Assembly (NCBI GenBank): GCA_004009845.1 | Contig: RMBW01000069.1 | Location: 103,501-167,500 of the forward strand | DNA from: Davidsoniella eucalypti | Taxonomy: Eukaryota > Ascomycota > Sordariomycetes > Microascales > Ceratocystidaceae | DNA length: 64,000 nucleotides | Direction of reading: 5' to 3' | Part shown: positions 26,091-38,390 of the stretch, piece by piece | Layout: each line of letters opens with the position of its first letter | Position numbering within the stretch: position 1 is the first letter of the stretch | Notes under the pieces: generated by a model | Told to the model about the DNA's origin: nothing | The model's input: only the letters and a program-made list of their open reading frames with translations | The model's database searches: none | Made by a program: the position numbers and the translations under genes

Positions 26091-28533
26091 ACCCAATCCA
26101 AAGACCCAACCACCATGTTTAGTTTACGCTGTAGCACCTAGTAAAGCCGTAGACTTGACCAAGATTAACGTCTATTTGCCTTGAAATTGAAGAAACCGTG
26201 TAGAATACTGGAGAACAATAAACACACGTGTATATTAAAAGCCCTGAAATGGTAGGCTAAGGCCTGTAAAGTTCATGTAGTTCATGTTTGTATAGCATTA
26301 TATACATGTAGTTTCTGAAAGGGTTGTCAGATCAAAAATTATTCGAGCAAGTTTAGGCTTTTCTTCAGCCCTTACAATAGCGAAAACAACTGCCGATGGC
26401 AGCACTAACAATACATGGTAAGATATAGCGTAGTTTCTGGCTTGATTGTACATATGTAAGTCCGGTACAGTCCGCAAAAGTGACAAGCGAGATTTTTTGT
26501 ACCGATGTCCCAAAGATATGTAGATTGTAATGTAGTACATAGTTGAGCGGCTTCTAACTTGGCAGGGGACCAGAGGCCGCAGACTATGGTTGGGATCCGT
26601 GCCCTCGCCTTCAAAGTGGACTACACTAAGTACATGTGCAGAGAACAAACCCAATGTCTAGATTTGTTCTGTTTCAGGATGTTTTAGAGTGCTGTTGGTT
26701 AAGTGAAACGCGGGTTCTCCATTGCGTTTACTTAACTATACTATCGTTTAGATTTTCTTACTTGTTTGTTATTCATTGCTTATCTAACCAAGCTGTTTCT
26801 CGGTGTCATCTACCAGTCTAATATGGCAAGTCTCGACCGAACACTCCAGGAACTCACAAGTGAGGGCCGAAATACCGCCGCTAGTAGGGACCTACCATAT
26901 ATCAAAAGGGACATCCACTTCATGCACGCCATATCCCGCTTAGCTATGATGACGACCATATAGTCGGGTTTCCATGTCATTCGCGTATATTGATCTACAT
27001 CTCGATTGAAGATGTCCTTGTAGTGTATGTTTCTTTGATATGGTGACAAAAATAATAAAGAGCGTATGGCAGGCACTTTGCCAGCTGGCAGCAGGAGTAC
27101 TTAATCTTTTGTGGGGCCAAGTACCTTTTTTGAAAGAATGATCGATCGTTCGGAGATTTTCCCGTCATTGTTCCGTGGAGATCTTTCTCATATGTCACGT
27201 CACCGCTGTAACTTGTATAAACTTGAAGGCGTTATAATCTGCAAAATATAAAAGCTCCCAACGCCATCACCGACTAGTCAAGCCATTGTGCCCGCATTCA
27301 CAGATGAAAATTCTCCTTCTTCGGGAGCCATCCTGCTCTAGAGCCAGCATAATACTACATATGTATTAAACTGCCTTCGTTGTCTACATTGAAGGCTCGA
27401 GATCAAAGTGGTTGTCCTGCTTATCTTATCCCAGCTCCTGGTAGTGAAACCCGTTGGACCAGACAGGCCCTTATGGCACGGCCCTCCTTTCCCTCAGCTT
27501 TTCAGCAGACAGAACGACAACCATGGATCGCGACGTTTGACTGCTATGACGGAGCTAAGCACGACACGCAAAGCATGTCTTCCACGCTTCCACGCTTGCA
27601 CGCTTGCATATGCCTCTCTGACAAGCGTCCTTGGTGATTTCGAGGCATTTTGTTCGTTGTTTTAGTTCCTTGGCGTATCTGCTTCTAGAACACAAAATAT
27701 CAACGATATAGATTCTTTCTTCGCTTTCCTGTTCTTCTTTTCATCTTCCCTTCTTCCCTCTTCCTTTCGTCTTTTTTTCTTTCTTTCTTCTTTTCCTTCT
27801 TTTTTCTTTCTTTTTTTTCTAATCACCGCTGTGCGTGTGTATGCGAGTGACACAAACTAAGAACATAAGTTTTTGCATTCACAGTTTCAAGTGGTATATA
27901 TCCTCGCATTGCATTGTCATTTCCATGTTTTGTTTGTCCAACATCGAGCTCACTCTTTATTGCCAACCTACGGAGGATTCGTTGCTCTATCACCTCTAAC
28001 TTTCTCTATGCTCTTTTTGGTGCCTCGCTTCTCGTCGGATAGTTTCGAGATCCTGTATATATACATCTGACGATCCAGTTCACTTGTTTTTCAGAGTATC
28101 AAAGCATACATTTCGTTCCTTTAGCTACCGGCACGGCTTTCCAGCGCTGGATCTGCTGTTTCTTTTCTTTTTCTCCCCATTTTGTTCTTCTGACTTTGTT
28201 GTTCACATGCCGCTTGATTGCAGAGCCTTCTTCTTCTTCTTTTTTTTTTCCTCCTCTATTTGTTCCTGTAACAGGTACTGCAATATCTCGTTAGTCGTTA
28301 TAGGCGATCGTTTATGCATTCTTTTTTTCTTTCTTTCTTTCTTGGCTGGGCCACAACCTTGTTTCGATTTTCATTCTCTACCTATATCACACGATCTTAT
28401 ATATCTATGAACTATACGATTAGCCAGAGCTTCTCATCACTATCAATCGATCTCTCAACTCCTGCAGTCTAGCTCGTAAAACTTGACGTTAGTTCTTCGT
28501 TTTGGTTCGACAATTGGGGGTTCACCCTAAGCT

Positions 28534-30627
28534 ATGTACTTGCCAGTATTTGAAAATCTCCTCCTCTCAAGAGATGATCCATCTACAGACGGTGATAGCC
28601 TTGATATCTCTAACTCCACGAGTACTGCCGTGACAGCTTCGTCTTCACCTACTACCACTTCAACCGACAGTACTACCACCACTCCTACTAGTCGACCTAT
28701 AGTCGTCGAAGTCTCTACAACTATCACCACTACTAGTTCATTACCTCAAACAACTTCTACGATCAACAAGACCTCGACAACTGTAGTACCTGCTAGTCGC
28801 CCGGGGGAAGTCTCTACTGAGACGTCAATTTCTACTACTTCCACTTCTATAGCACCCTCAAAAACTTTAGAGGCCGCTAATTCTGACAAACCTAGCTTTG
28901 ACTCTAGTGCGGGAAATACTATAACCACCGCTGGAGTTTCTCCTAGTTCTTCTTTTTCTTCTTCTTTTTCTCCTTCTTCTTCTTCCTTGCAAGCCAACAC
29001 TGGAGTTCCCGCTTCAACAACTTTCTCTTCTTCTTTTGCTGGTCAGTTACCCTCTTCATCGTCGCCAATATCCAGTGAAAATTCACCATCAGCACCGACC
29101 ACTACTATAGACAACAATAATGATCCAAGTAGCCGTATTGATGGCGCTACTACCATACCGCTAAACGGAGACAGCAATTTTGAGACGGCTACCTTTGATG
29201 TATCACCCGTAGTCTTAACTGTAGCCTCTACTACCTCTAGTGTCTCTGTCTCGTCAGGTTCTCCGACCAATATTAAAAGTGGCTCTGGAACTAGCAATAC
29301 TGACTCCTCCACCCTCATCACAGCATCAGAATCTCCAGCAACTTCAGTATCCTCCTCCGAGCTTAGCACCTCATCAGGAAGTACCGCTATCACAACTACT
29401 TTCTCTTCCATCACTTCCCAAAGCACCAGTTCCGACGGCATAACCTTTTTTGAGAGCGGATCCTCATCTTCACAGAGCGCTGCTTCTACTTCAACTTCTG
29501 TAATGGCCTTACAACCTCACACCAATGAAGAAGGGGGCAAGGGAATCAGCAATGGTTTCCGAGTTGGGATTGCTTTTGCCTGTATCTGTAAGTCACAAAG
29601 TCCTCTAAGCCATCCTTCAATTTTAGCCTTAATTCTTCAGCTGCTAACACAAAAGTTAGCCGGTGTTGCTCTAATTGGTGTCATTGTGTATTTCGTGTGG
29701 CGCCGCAAGAAGCGTATGGTTGAGCGTAAGGCATGGCCCGGATCCTTATCATCCGCCAGCTTCCATAACGCACATAGCCGTAACCAATCATCCACACCTC
29801 ATACCCGGAACCTATCTGCATCTATTCGTAATTTTGCTGCTAGGATCTCCGTGACTGTCACTCCGGCTAGTAGGCACCGCTCCTCGGGCTCTCGTGATCT
29901 TGTACATATCGATCTCGAAAAACATGACGCTAGAGCAACGTCTGATGCAGGTCTACCAGACTGGGACTATCGCACAACCTTTGCTGCGTCAAACCCAACC
30001 ACTACGACATCGCAGCGCTTCCGTAGATCTTTGCGTCATTCTATCAGTCGCAAGTCTCTACGTCAGTCAATGAGAAATATATTTGATAGTGGCATACGTA
30101 CCACCAGTCCTCCTGGTAGTAGCTCTGCCGGTTCTGTTATGAGCAAGAGTAGTAGAGGCCGCTCTGCAGCGGCCTCTCTAGGATGGCGTCAATCAGTCAA
30201 TTCGACACGTTCAATTGATAACTCTTCCTCGGGTTTTACTTCGCCACTTAGCCCTCCGCCATTACCTAGTCAGATTCTCGATGCAAGAAGTAGCATCCAT
30301 AATGAAAGTGTAGCTGGTGAGAACTCTTTCCGCTACTCTAGTGCTACTGTTGGATCTTCGGCAGACTCTGTTAGTGTGCGCCCTCCAAGCAGTTTGCCCG
30401 GTATGAATTCCAGGGGGCAACGTGAGGAAATTCCTCCAGTACCATCTCCACCTGCTCCTGTGGCATTTCACAGCCCGTATAAGTCACGATTTGCGGGACG
30501 GGCAAATCTACTAGACCGTATCACAGAAGGCTCTACCGGTAATCCACTGCGATATCATGGCATACACGGCCATCAACAGCCACAAGGTGCTTCGCCGAGC
30601 AACTCGCCCTCATCTTGGCCTCTTTAG
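28534..30627 (+). CDS. Ser/Thr-rich single-pass membrane protein
   Basis: Exons 28534-29587 and 29660-30627 join across a 72-bp intron (GTAAGT donor, gctaac branch) to 673 residues. The first 330 residues are dominated by Ser and Thr and would be heavily O-mannosylated outside the cell. One transmembrane helix spans about residues 344-367 and is split by the intron. It is followed by a strongly basic stop-transfer sequence (WRRKKRMVERK) and a 300-residue Ser/Arg-rich cytosolic tail with Pro-rich patches. This layout matches fungal wall-stress sensors (Mid2/Wsc type), but no WSC or other named domain is present. The annotated start lacks a signal peptide, so a short upstream exon is probably missing. 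Function is inferred only from architecture. Confidence 0.72.
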   Translation: MYLPVFENLLLSRDDPSTDGDSLDISNSTSTAVTASSSPTTTSTDSTTTTPTSRPIVVEVSTTITTTSSLPQTTSTINKTSTTVVPASRPGEVSTETSISTTSTSIAPSKTLEAANSDKPSFDSSAGNTITTAGVSPSSSFSSSFSPSSSSLQANTGVPASTTFSSSFAGQLPSSSSPISSENSPSAPTTTIDNNNDPSSRIDGATTIPLNGDSNFETATFDVSPVVLTVASTTSSVSVSSGSPTNIKSGSGTSNTDSSTLITASESPATSVSSSELSTSSGSTAITTTFSSITSQSTSSDGITFFESGSSSSQSAASTSTSVMALQPHTNEEGGKGISNGFRVGIAFACICKSQSPLSHPSILALILQLLTQKLAGVALIGVIVYFVWRRKKRMVERKAWPGSLSSASFHNAHSRNQSSTPHTRNLSASIRNFAARISVTVTPASRHRSSGSRDLVHIDLEKHDARATSDAGLPDWDYRTTFAASNPTTTTSQRFRRSLRHSISRKSLRQSMRNIFDSGIRTTSPPGSSSAGSVMSKSSRGRSAAASLGWRQSVNSTRSIDNSSSGFTSPLSPPPLPSQILDARSSIHNESVAGENSFRYSSATVGSSADSVSVRPPSSLPGMNSRGQREEIPPVPSPPAPVAFHSPYKSRFAGRANLLDRITEGSTGNPLRYHGIHGHQQPQGASPSNSPSSWPL

Positions 30628-31392
30628 ATATGGGGAAGTACATATAGCCCATGCAGATATGCTTCAATCTCTTGGATATCGCTCATCCACTTGCTCAATA
30701 GTAAGCAAGTTGGTGTCTTTCATGCCAGTGTAATAATACCACTTATTGTTTATATATTAAACCAGAACGGGTTTGCATCAAGAGTATTTTTGCAACGGGT
30801 AATTAATCAAGGTGTCATTTACATGATACACAGTTTAGTATGGTTCCTTTGTTATTCAATACAACATGTATGTATATATGTGTTGTTTTCAACTCTGTAC
30901 GTTGTTCCATGGCACATTTCATGGCCACTAGATAACATAGTACATCACACTTTGTTCAAATCAAAAATCAAATAGTTTTTAAATAATACAAGCCATTCAT
31001 GTCATGAGTCATATGTGTGTATACATGCGATTATATTGAGTGAGCTAAAGTCGGTTCATAGGTTTAACCCTTACATTTAGATTACATATATCAATCTCAA
31101 AAGTTTACGGACGCTGATTAAACATTTATTTCGTCCGCACTTGTATATCGAGACAGAATGTTTTCACTATAACATAAGAGTACAAATCTTGAATTTGACC
31201 GAGCGAAGAAGGTTAATTAATCAGGAAGGACAATTTGTATGATAGGTTATAAAAAGGTACAAAAGAGAGCATTGATCAATTCATGCTACGGGTGTTGTTT
31301 ATGTACGGCGTGAGCGAGACAAGCTGATGGTTTCGAGCGTGTTGTTGTGGTGGGTACCTACTTATATCATAATCATATCTATCAACCAAAAC

Positions 31393-31416
31393 CACTAAAC
31401 TACATGTAGTTTAGTG
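31393..31416. repeat. perfect 24-bp palindrome
   Basis: The left arm CACTAAACTACA is followed directly by its reverse complement, with no spacer, centred on TACATGTA. It is intergenic and could form a hairpin or be a dimeric protein-binding site. Confidence 0.9.
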
Positions 31417-31455
31417 AGATACATGTATTTACTCTGATGAAGTAATTGTGGATAA

Positions 31456-31470
31456 TTTTTTTTTTTTTTT

Positions 31471-31501
<31 letters not shown>
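31456..31501. repeat. homopolymer junction T25-G21
   Basis: A run of 25 T is followed directly by a run of 21 G. Such a block could adopt G-quadruplex structure. It is also the kind of sequence where assemblies and reads are often wrong, so the exact lengths should not be trusted. Confidence 0.85.
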
Positions 31502-34500
31502 TTATCTCATCCCTTTGTCGTTACGTTTTCGTGGCTTCTGTTAATACAATCACATCACCGCCTTTTATCAAGCCCACCACTGTTGTAGTTGTTTAAACTT
31601 GGAAAATAATAAGCTCATACGTTAAAAGAACATGGCATGTTCACTTGCCTGTAAAAAGTGAATAAGAACGAACGGTAGGAAATCTGCACATTTGAGTTCG
31701 TTCTAGACAAATTCTGTCAGACCATTCAGATGACTTGAACACAAATCCAAGAAATCAAAAGATGGAAAAAAGTAGTTTAAAAAAGGTGTAATTTTGTTGC
31801 AGTAGTACATGTAACTGTAGTACCTGTGACTATCACCGTCCTTTCTTGGCTTGCTGTGTCAAAGAGACATGGGTAGAGGGTGGCTTAAGCTTTGTGCCAA
31901 GATTTAATTTTTGATTTCTGACTTGGTACGAAACCCTGAAAACTTCATTGGGGGAGAATAATTTGTTAGAGCATTCTTTTTTGTTCTTTTAATTTTAAAT
32001 CAAATATGTAGAAGGCTTAATATATTGTCAAACATATAATTACAATAGAAATGAGACTACGCTAATATGTCCATGTACATCAAAAGCAGAGAGAAGCCTA
32101 CACATGGGAGCATTATATGTGTAGAAATGGTTTTTTTCGTTAATGACAGCCTACACACATGCAGTTGCAAGCGTGTTTTTATCCTAAATGTTGATGCGAT
32201 GATAATACCTTCCGCTAAGTAGATTTCCATTGCTTATTATAAAATTTACCTTTTATTTATATTTTTTAGCGAAGATCTTATGAGAATATGAATCCGATCG
32301 ACATCCTTTTTCAACATGTAACAAGGAAGGGAAAATAAGAACATAGCACAGCCTCTTTTGACTTTTTTCTCTGTAATAGTAGGTGTGGGGAGATAAATTC
32401 AAACACAAGAAAACGGAAAATGTTCTACCTAGAAATAATCACGGGATAGAAAGAGGAAGAAGAAGAAGAAGGAGAAAGGTTGGTGTAAATGTGGAGGTTG
32501 TAGGGGAAAGAAAGTGGTAGTGATCAGCTATAAATGTTTCGAAAGGTAGGCGAAAACAAGAACAAAAACCAGTAGGGTAAATTTCGGGGTAGAAACTAGA
32601 AAACGCCGAGTCCTCCAAAGCGCTAATATCGTGAGAAGGGGGAAGAAGATGGAAGCATTGATAGCCATAAAGCGGAACTGCCAAGACCATTGAGGGGGCA
32701 ATCTGGAGACTGGAATTTCAGCTTGAAACCCGGAATAATGGCCCAAGTCTATTTTCTTCTTATTTTTACTATTACTATGTATCGTGTAACTTGTGGTGTT
32801 TTCTTTTCTTGGGCTTATGATGAAGGCTGTGCTTGTAGTGTGTGGTGGTTTGTTCTATTTCTTCTTTTTTTGTAGGGGCGATACAAGACTTCATGCTACA
32901 AAATAATAACGTTCTGGTACTTGTTAATCTTGGGGCTTTGTACTTCAGCACCGCACATTGGTACTTTAGCACGAATAACAGGGGGTCTCTAAAGAAGGTT
33001 CTCTACTTTGTCTTTAAAAACTGATAGCTCGTCTTGTATCGCCCTTTTTGTATTCTGTCGAACATAAGACGGACGATGATGTGTTCCTAAAACGAATTAA
33101 GCTTAGTCGGTGACCCATCCCAAATATCAGCAACTTTATCTTTCTTGTTATTATCATCCGCTTATTGCTGATGTGCCATCTGGATGTAGATTACGATCGC
33201 CTAGGAAAACAACACGAATTAAAAAGAAGAAAAGAAAGAAAAACAAAGTACTTGTACGATATGATATGTAACTACCCAAAAAACCAACCTTGTTTATGTA
33301 CCTGTTTATTATGACAATTGATTAGCGCTGTTTGCTACAACAACATCTATTATTTTGTTCGTTCATTCCTTTGTCTACAAACAACAAACAAAGAAGCAGA
33401 AAGAAGCATAACTATAACTAACTCAGAGGAATTAGACCTTGACTTGCTTTAGTACTGAGCTAGTCCCTGAATGCATTCCCTGTGTTTGCTGTTTTTACGC
33501 TTTATGGTTCTATGCAACCCTGACTGGGGAAGAGAGATATATTCTCCTATCTTGCCACTAGCGCCATCCAGGGTCCAATGTTTAGCGAACTTAATATCGA
33601 TAACCCAAGGCCGGCAATAAGTACATGCACATATGTAATGTAGTTGCGAGCATCTTTCTCTTTCGCTCCTAAACTAGGCTTGCACATACATATGCTTATA
33701 AGCGTAAGGACTTACCGGACGGTTTGCACATTAGCTCGATTCAAATTCGTTTTTAACTTTGACTAGCTAGCAAACAAAGCCAGCCTTGCTCACGATAATG
33801 CCGTATCTACTAGATGACAGCGAACCATGTGCATACATGTATATATACATATACTCACATTGGTATAGATTGCTCGCTCGGACAATGTGGTTTGTTCTCC
33901 GCCGGCCACACCACGCTACATGCTACTTCTAAGAATATTGGGTTCAAAGATAATAGATGAATGAAATACTCGGACATGTGTCTTCTTGGCGATTGGTACG
34001 CTAATTTTATAGCGGGGTGACATTGAAATCCACCTACTGTAATTTGACACCGTTCCTGGAATCCGCTAAAGTACAGGAGGTCCTACCATATAGGTGCCTG
34101 GTTACTGTAACTTTCTACGGGATGGAGGGAAAATATTGCCACAGTCTTGGTATGAGGCCAAGACTTGACAAGATTAACAGACTCCTCAATGGCCCTGGAG
34201 GGAGACAGCGACAGCGACAGCCTGCCAGTATACAGATATTGTTTACAGAGACTAATCGTCCTAGAGACCGCGAGAGAACACAATACTAAGTATTATGCTT
34301 GGAAACAAATATCTGGTAAGGTCGTGTTCCAGATTATGCTTCTATCACAGTTGTTAAGGGTTTTAGCGTCTTGCTCTTCTTAGTATTTCTCGCGTTCGTT
34401 TCTCCTGCCAAGACCTTTCCTATTACAACAAACCATCCAATCCAACCTAGATGCAATTCTGTTTTCAATACGACCTGGTTCTGGATGGGTCTAAACGGGG

Positions 34501-35816
34501 TTCCTGGTTACCGCTATACTGCTTGGAATTATGCTTTCATTCTCTTATTACTTGATGTTCCTGTGAGGCTGGGCCGGATCGAAAGACTCGTGCCCAAAGA
34601 GTTCCAAGCACGAAGCGGAGGCACCAGACAGGCTTCTTTGTAGTTGTAGTAGTGACTAGAGATGTCTTATTTGCTGCTCAAAACAGTTTGACCGTCACCG
34701 CCAATTGTTCAGACTACGTTTGTACAAGAGTTGAGCTAAGCAAGCAAATAACTGCACCAGGCTCGGCATCGCGTTCATTGATCTTGGCAGATGCCCCATT
34801 TCCGTAATGTGAATGGGTTCTCGTGCATAGTCTCCCATAACTTAGGAAGAAGCACTGGGCGCTGGAGTATCTTCTTGTGATCTGCTGCGTCGGGAGTCGT
34901 TTGGACGAGGTGTCAAGTGGCCGGCACGGGTTAATATCGAGTAAGGCAAAGGAAGAAAGAAAACGCAAAGAGAAGCGCCGCTTAACCCCCTAGATGCAGA
35001 AATAAGAATACATTTGCACCGCCAAGCTAGGAATGGAAGCATGTTAGAGATATATATGGACTGAAGGCCAACATTGGAGTTGAGTTATGCGCCGAGACTT
35101 GCTTAGCTGTGCTGTGCTTTGGGGGTGCTGGCAGACTGCCTAGCTTGATGAAAGGCCGTTCGTAAAGAAAGACCGTATAGTCGATATTTACGAGTTGACA
35201 ATAAAAATGTATTTCATTATCTGGCGGGTGCTTCACCTGTAGGCCTGTGCATCCGTATTTTTTGATTCTTTGATTATGTGATCCACACACCCCCGTCGTT
35301 ATAGCACCGCACGTCTGCACCCCCCTAATACTATGTATACGCTCTGCTCCTTCTATTATTTACAAGTCCAGCGAAATTACAGCAAGTAGTTACTCTGCTT
35401 CTCCTAAGGCTGTTATTTTTCTTTCTTCTTTTTGTCGGTATATTTGAGAAGGGCTCTTCCATCTTTTCCTTCTTTAATTCCACCTTTTTTCTCTTTCTTT
35501 TCTTTCCACGTCCACCACCGCTTTGGTCCTGTTTCTTCTTCACTCTCTTTATACATTCTTTTCTTTTTCTGGTATCCCTCTTTTCAATAGCGGACCGACT
35601 AGCCTCTCGTTTGATCTTCATACACTCCTTTTTTGACATTCTTGTGCGGCTCTGTCTCAACGTTCTTTCCATCGCATCCCGGCTTCACATTATACCCAGC
35701 CTTTCCTGCCCAGCTTCGACATACAAAAGCCATCCGTCTCGCTTTCACAGTCGCCCTTTTTTCATTCCATCTTTCTTCATTACACTTTTATCACATCCGC
35801 ATAACATACTTTCAAA

Positions 35817-37477
35817 ATGCAAATGACACTCAAGTCGGCTCTGGCCGCTGGTATAATCATGGCTGGCCAAGCTGCCGCTATCGAGCGCGTTACTGTCAAG
35901 GTATGTCGATGTCCTCCTGTACTATACTATACATCATCGTCTTCGACCCGATACTAATACAATAACCCCCAATACAGGGTAGCAAATTCTTCTTTGAGAA
36001 CGGCACCCAATTCTTCATGAAGGGTATCGCATATCAGCAGGAGGTTGGCTCTGCCGGCTCTGGTTCCAACAGCACCACCTATGTTGACCCCCTTTCAAGC
36101 GAGGAGAATTGCAAGCGTGATGTCGAGATCATGGCCAAGGCTGGTACCAACTCTATCCGTACATATGCCATCGACCCCACTGCCGACCACTCCGCTTGCA
36201 TGAAGCTGCTGTCTGACAACAACATCTACGTTATCTCTGATCTGTCAGAGCCTTCTCTGTCCATCAACCGCGAGGATCCCATCTGGAACACCGAGCTAGC
36301 TGCTCGATACTATGCTGTTGTCGATGAACTGTCTCAATATGACAATGTTATCGGCTTCTTCGCTGGTAATGAGGTCACCAACGACGACACCAACACTGAT
36401 GCCTCCGCCTTCGTCAAGGCCGCCGTTCGCGACACCAAGGCTCACATCAAGGAGAAGGGATACAAAACATTCGTTGGTTACGCCGCCAACGATGATCCCA
36501 AGGTCCGTGTAGACATTGCCCATTACTTCAACTGTGGTCCTGCTGAGAATGCTATTGACTTCTGGGGCTACAACATCTACTCCTGGTGCGGTGAATCGTC
36601 CCTGCAGAAGTCTGGTTACGATACTCAGATTGAGTTCTTCAAGAACTACTCCGTCCCTATCTTCTTCGCCGAGTACGGTTGTAACGAGGCTGATGGTGGT
36701 GCTGATGGTCGTATCTGGCAAGAAACCACTGCTCTGTACGAGTCTGAAATGGCCGAAGTTTTCTCTGGTGGTATCGTTTACATGTATTTCCAGGAGGAAA
36801 ACGATTACGGTCTGGTTGAGGTCAAGGATGGTGATGCCACTGTCATGAAGAACTTCGAGAAGCTTGCCACCGCTGTCCTGGCCTCCAACCCAACTGGTGT
36901 TTCTTCTGACAGCTACAGCCCATCGAACTCTGCCCAGTCCTGCCCCGGTATCTCTGCTTCTTGGAAGGTTAATGGTGACCAACTCCCCCCTACTCCCGAC
37001 AGCACCACCTGTGACTGCATGGAGACCAGCCTGTCTTGCGGCCCTGCTGATGGTCTTGATGAGGATGACTTTGGTGATATCTTCGGCTTCATTTGCGGCA
37101 ACTCTCCCGAATCATGCGTTGGTATCAACACCAATGCCACTACTGGTATCTACGGTGCTTACTCTATGTGCACCCCCAAGCAGCAGCTGGGTTTTGTTCT
37201 AAACGAGTACTACACTTCCCAGAACAAGGCCTCCACCGCCTGCGACTTTGATGGTAAAGCCAAGACTCTGACTGCCAGCTCCACCTCATCCGACTGCAAG
37301 TCTCGCATATCCGCTGCCAAGACTGTGAATGAGGCTGCCGCCAACTCATCGCCTGCCTCTATTTCAAGCTCCAGCAATAGCACTTCTAGCAGCTCTACTA
37401 GCGACGCTAGCAACTTGTTCGCTGGAGCCTTCGTTGTGTTCTCCGCTGCTATGGGCTCTCTGGCCATCCTGCTATAA
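35817..37477 (+). CDS. GH72 beta-1,3-glucanosyltransferase, GPI-anchored
   Basis: Cell-wall enzyme of the Gas/Gel/Phr family that cuts and re-ligates beta-1,3-glucan chains at the plasma membrane. Exons 35817-35900 and 35978-37477 give 527 residues; the 77-bp intron has an atactaat branch and falls just after the signal peptide. The N-terminus is a cleavable signal peptide (about residues 1-22). The GH72 catalytic domain follows, with acid/base Glu160 in GNEVTND and nucleophile Glu260 in FAEYGC. A Cys-rich X8/CBM43 module runs from about residue 340 to 440 (CDCMETSLSC). The Ser-rich stalk and hydrophobic C-terminus (AFVVFSAAMGSLAILL) form a GPI-anchor signal. The presence of the CBM43 module places it in the GAS1/GAS2-like subgroup. 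Codon use is biased to C/T-ending codons, suggesting high expression. Confidence 0.95.
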
Positions 37478-38390
37478 ATGCTATAAAGTTGGTTTAGACT
37501 AGTGCTTAGTTTCATTTTCCTTTGTTTGTTTTCTTTTCTTTATCTAGTGATATTCTTTTTCTCTATTCTTTTTTTATTCTTAGTTCAAGGGCCGTCCTGT
37601 GCTGGGCAGACATTTTTGGCATTATCATTTTGGTTCGTTTCATAGCCGCTCGCTGAACAGGCTGCAGCTTTTGCTTATTTGGCTTGGGTTGATCTTTTTA
37701 GAAGAGAATTGCATAGCACCGATAATATAAGCTTTCCTTAATGAATTGAGGGTCATATCCAACTAATTTTCACCGATTCTGTCTTATGTCATTGACTTCT
37801 ATTTTTTCAGAGGCATAATTACTTTTATCAGGCTACAGCCCCCCAAGTGTCTTTATCTTTTTTACTTGGACTTAACTTGGTAGTCCCGTGAACGACACCG
37901 GGTCTTTTCTATCGCGTCATAAATTGGCTCTTGTTAATGATAAATTATTATACCTAATCAATTTGCCACTTCTGTTTAACCTATTTTCGGGTTATAATTG
38001 CATTGTGAACTTTTTTTTTTTATATAATCAAATAGTTTAATGATAAACGTAGCTAAGCTAATCTACATTACATCATATTCCTTTGATGTGGCGAGGAAGG
38101 AAGCTATTGTGCAACCAAATCAAAAATAGATGATGGACCCCTTGCGATCTTCATGCAGCTCTGATATGTATAGTATATAGCACATCAATCCACGCTTAAT
38201 TGCACATGAACACTGATAAGCTTTTTAAAATTTTATTATTTATAAACCTTGGTGAGCTAGGGCTGGTAATACCATAAATGCGCCACTATTGAAACTTGAC
38301 TTGAGATTTTTCTTTTCCTTAAAAGGTTATCTAATTTTACTGACTCAACTATCAATCGCTTTTAGCATATATATGTAGCTACAAAACGCG
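37478..38390. other. intergenic between convergent genes
   Basis: This 0.9-kb interval carries the 3' flanks of the GH72 and ELP3 genes. It is T-rich on the left and AT-rich throughout (T-run at 38011-38020). No gene or RNA is recognised. Confidence 0.5.

Larger units (their letters stand above)
25271..28533. other. 3.3-kb intergenic region
   Basis: This stretch has no supported gene. It contains a palindromic tandem repeat (25806-25831), one copy of a dispersed repeat (26007-26090), a T/G-rich run (25878-25925), and a long pyrimidine tract (27715-27825) followed by T/C-rich DNA up to the next gene. The right part is probably the promoter and leader of the membrane-protein gene at 28534. Short frames such as 26824-26961 and 27380-27637 have no domain and are not called. 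Confidence 0.5.
30628..35816. other. 5.2-kb gene-poor region
   Basis: This is the longest stretch without a gene in the left 59 kb. It is AT-rich, with a 24-bp palindrome at 31393-31416, a T25-G21 homopolymer junction at 31456-31501, an AT-palindrome near 33834-33850 and a pyrimidine-rich tract at 35400-35800 that leads into the GH72 gene. Frames at 32439-32746, 34017-34383 and 35331-35672 (minus) are low-complexity or domain-less. It could hold a long non-coding RNA or extended regulatory DNA, but nothing shows this directly. Confidence 0.5.

Noticed and set aside
26824..26961. Short ATG frame beginning MASLDRTLQELTSEG
   Set aside because: 46 codons, no homologue recognised, no splice partner, in AT-rich intergenic DNA.
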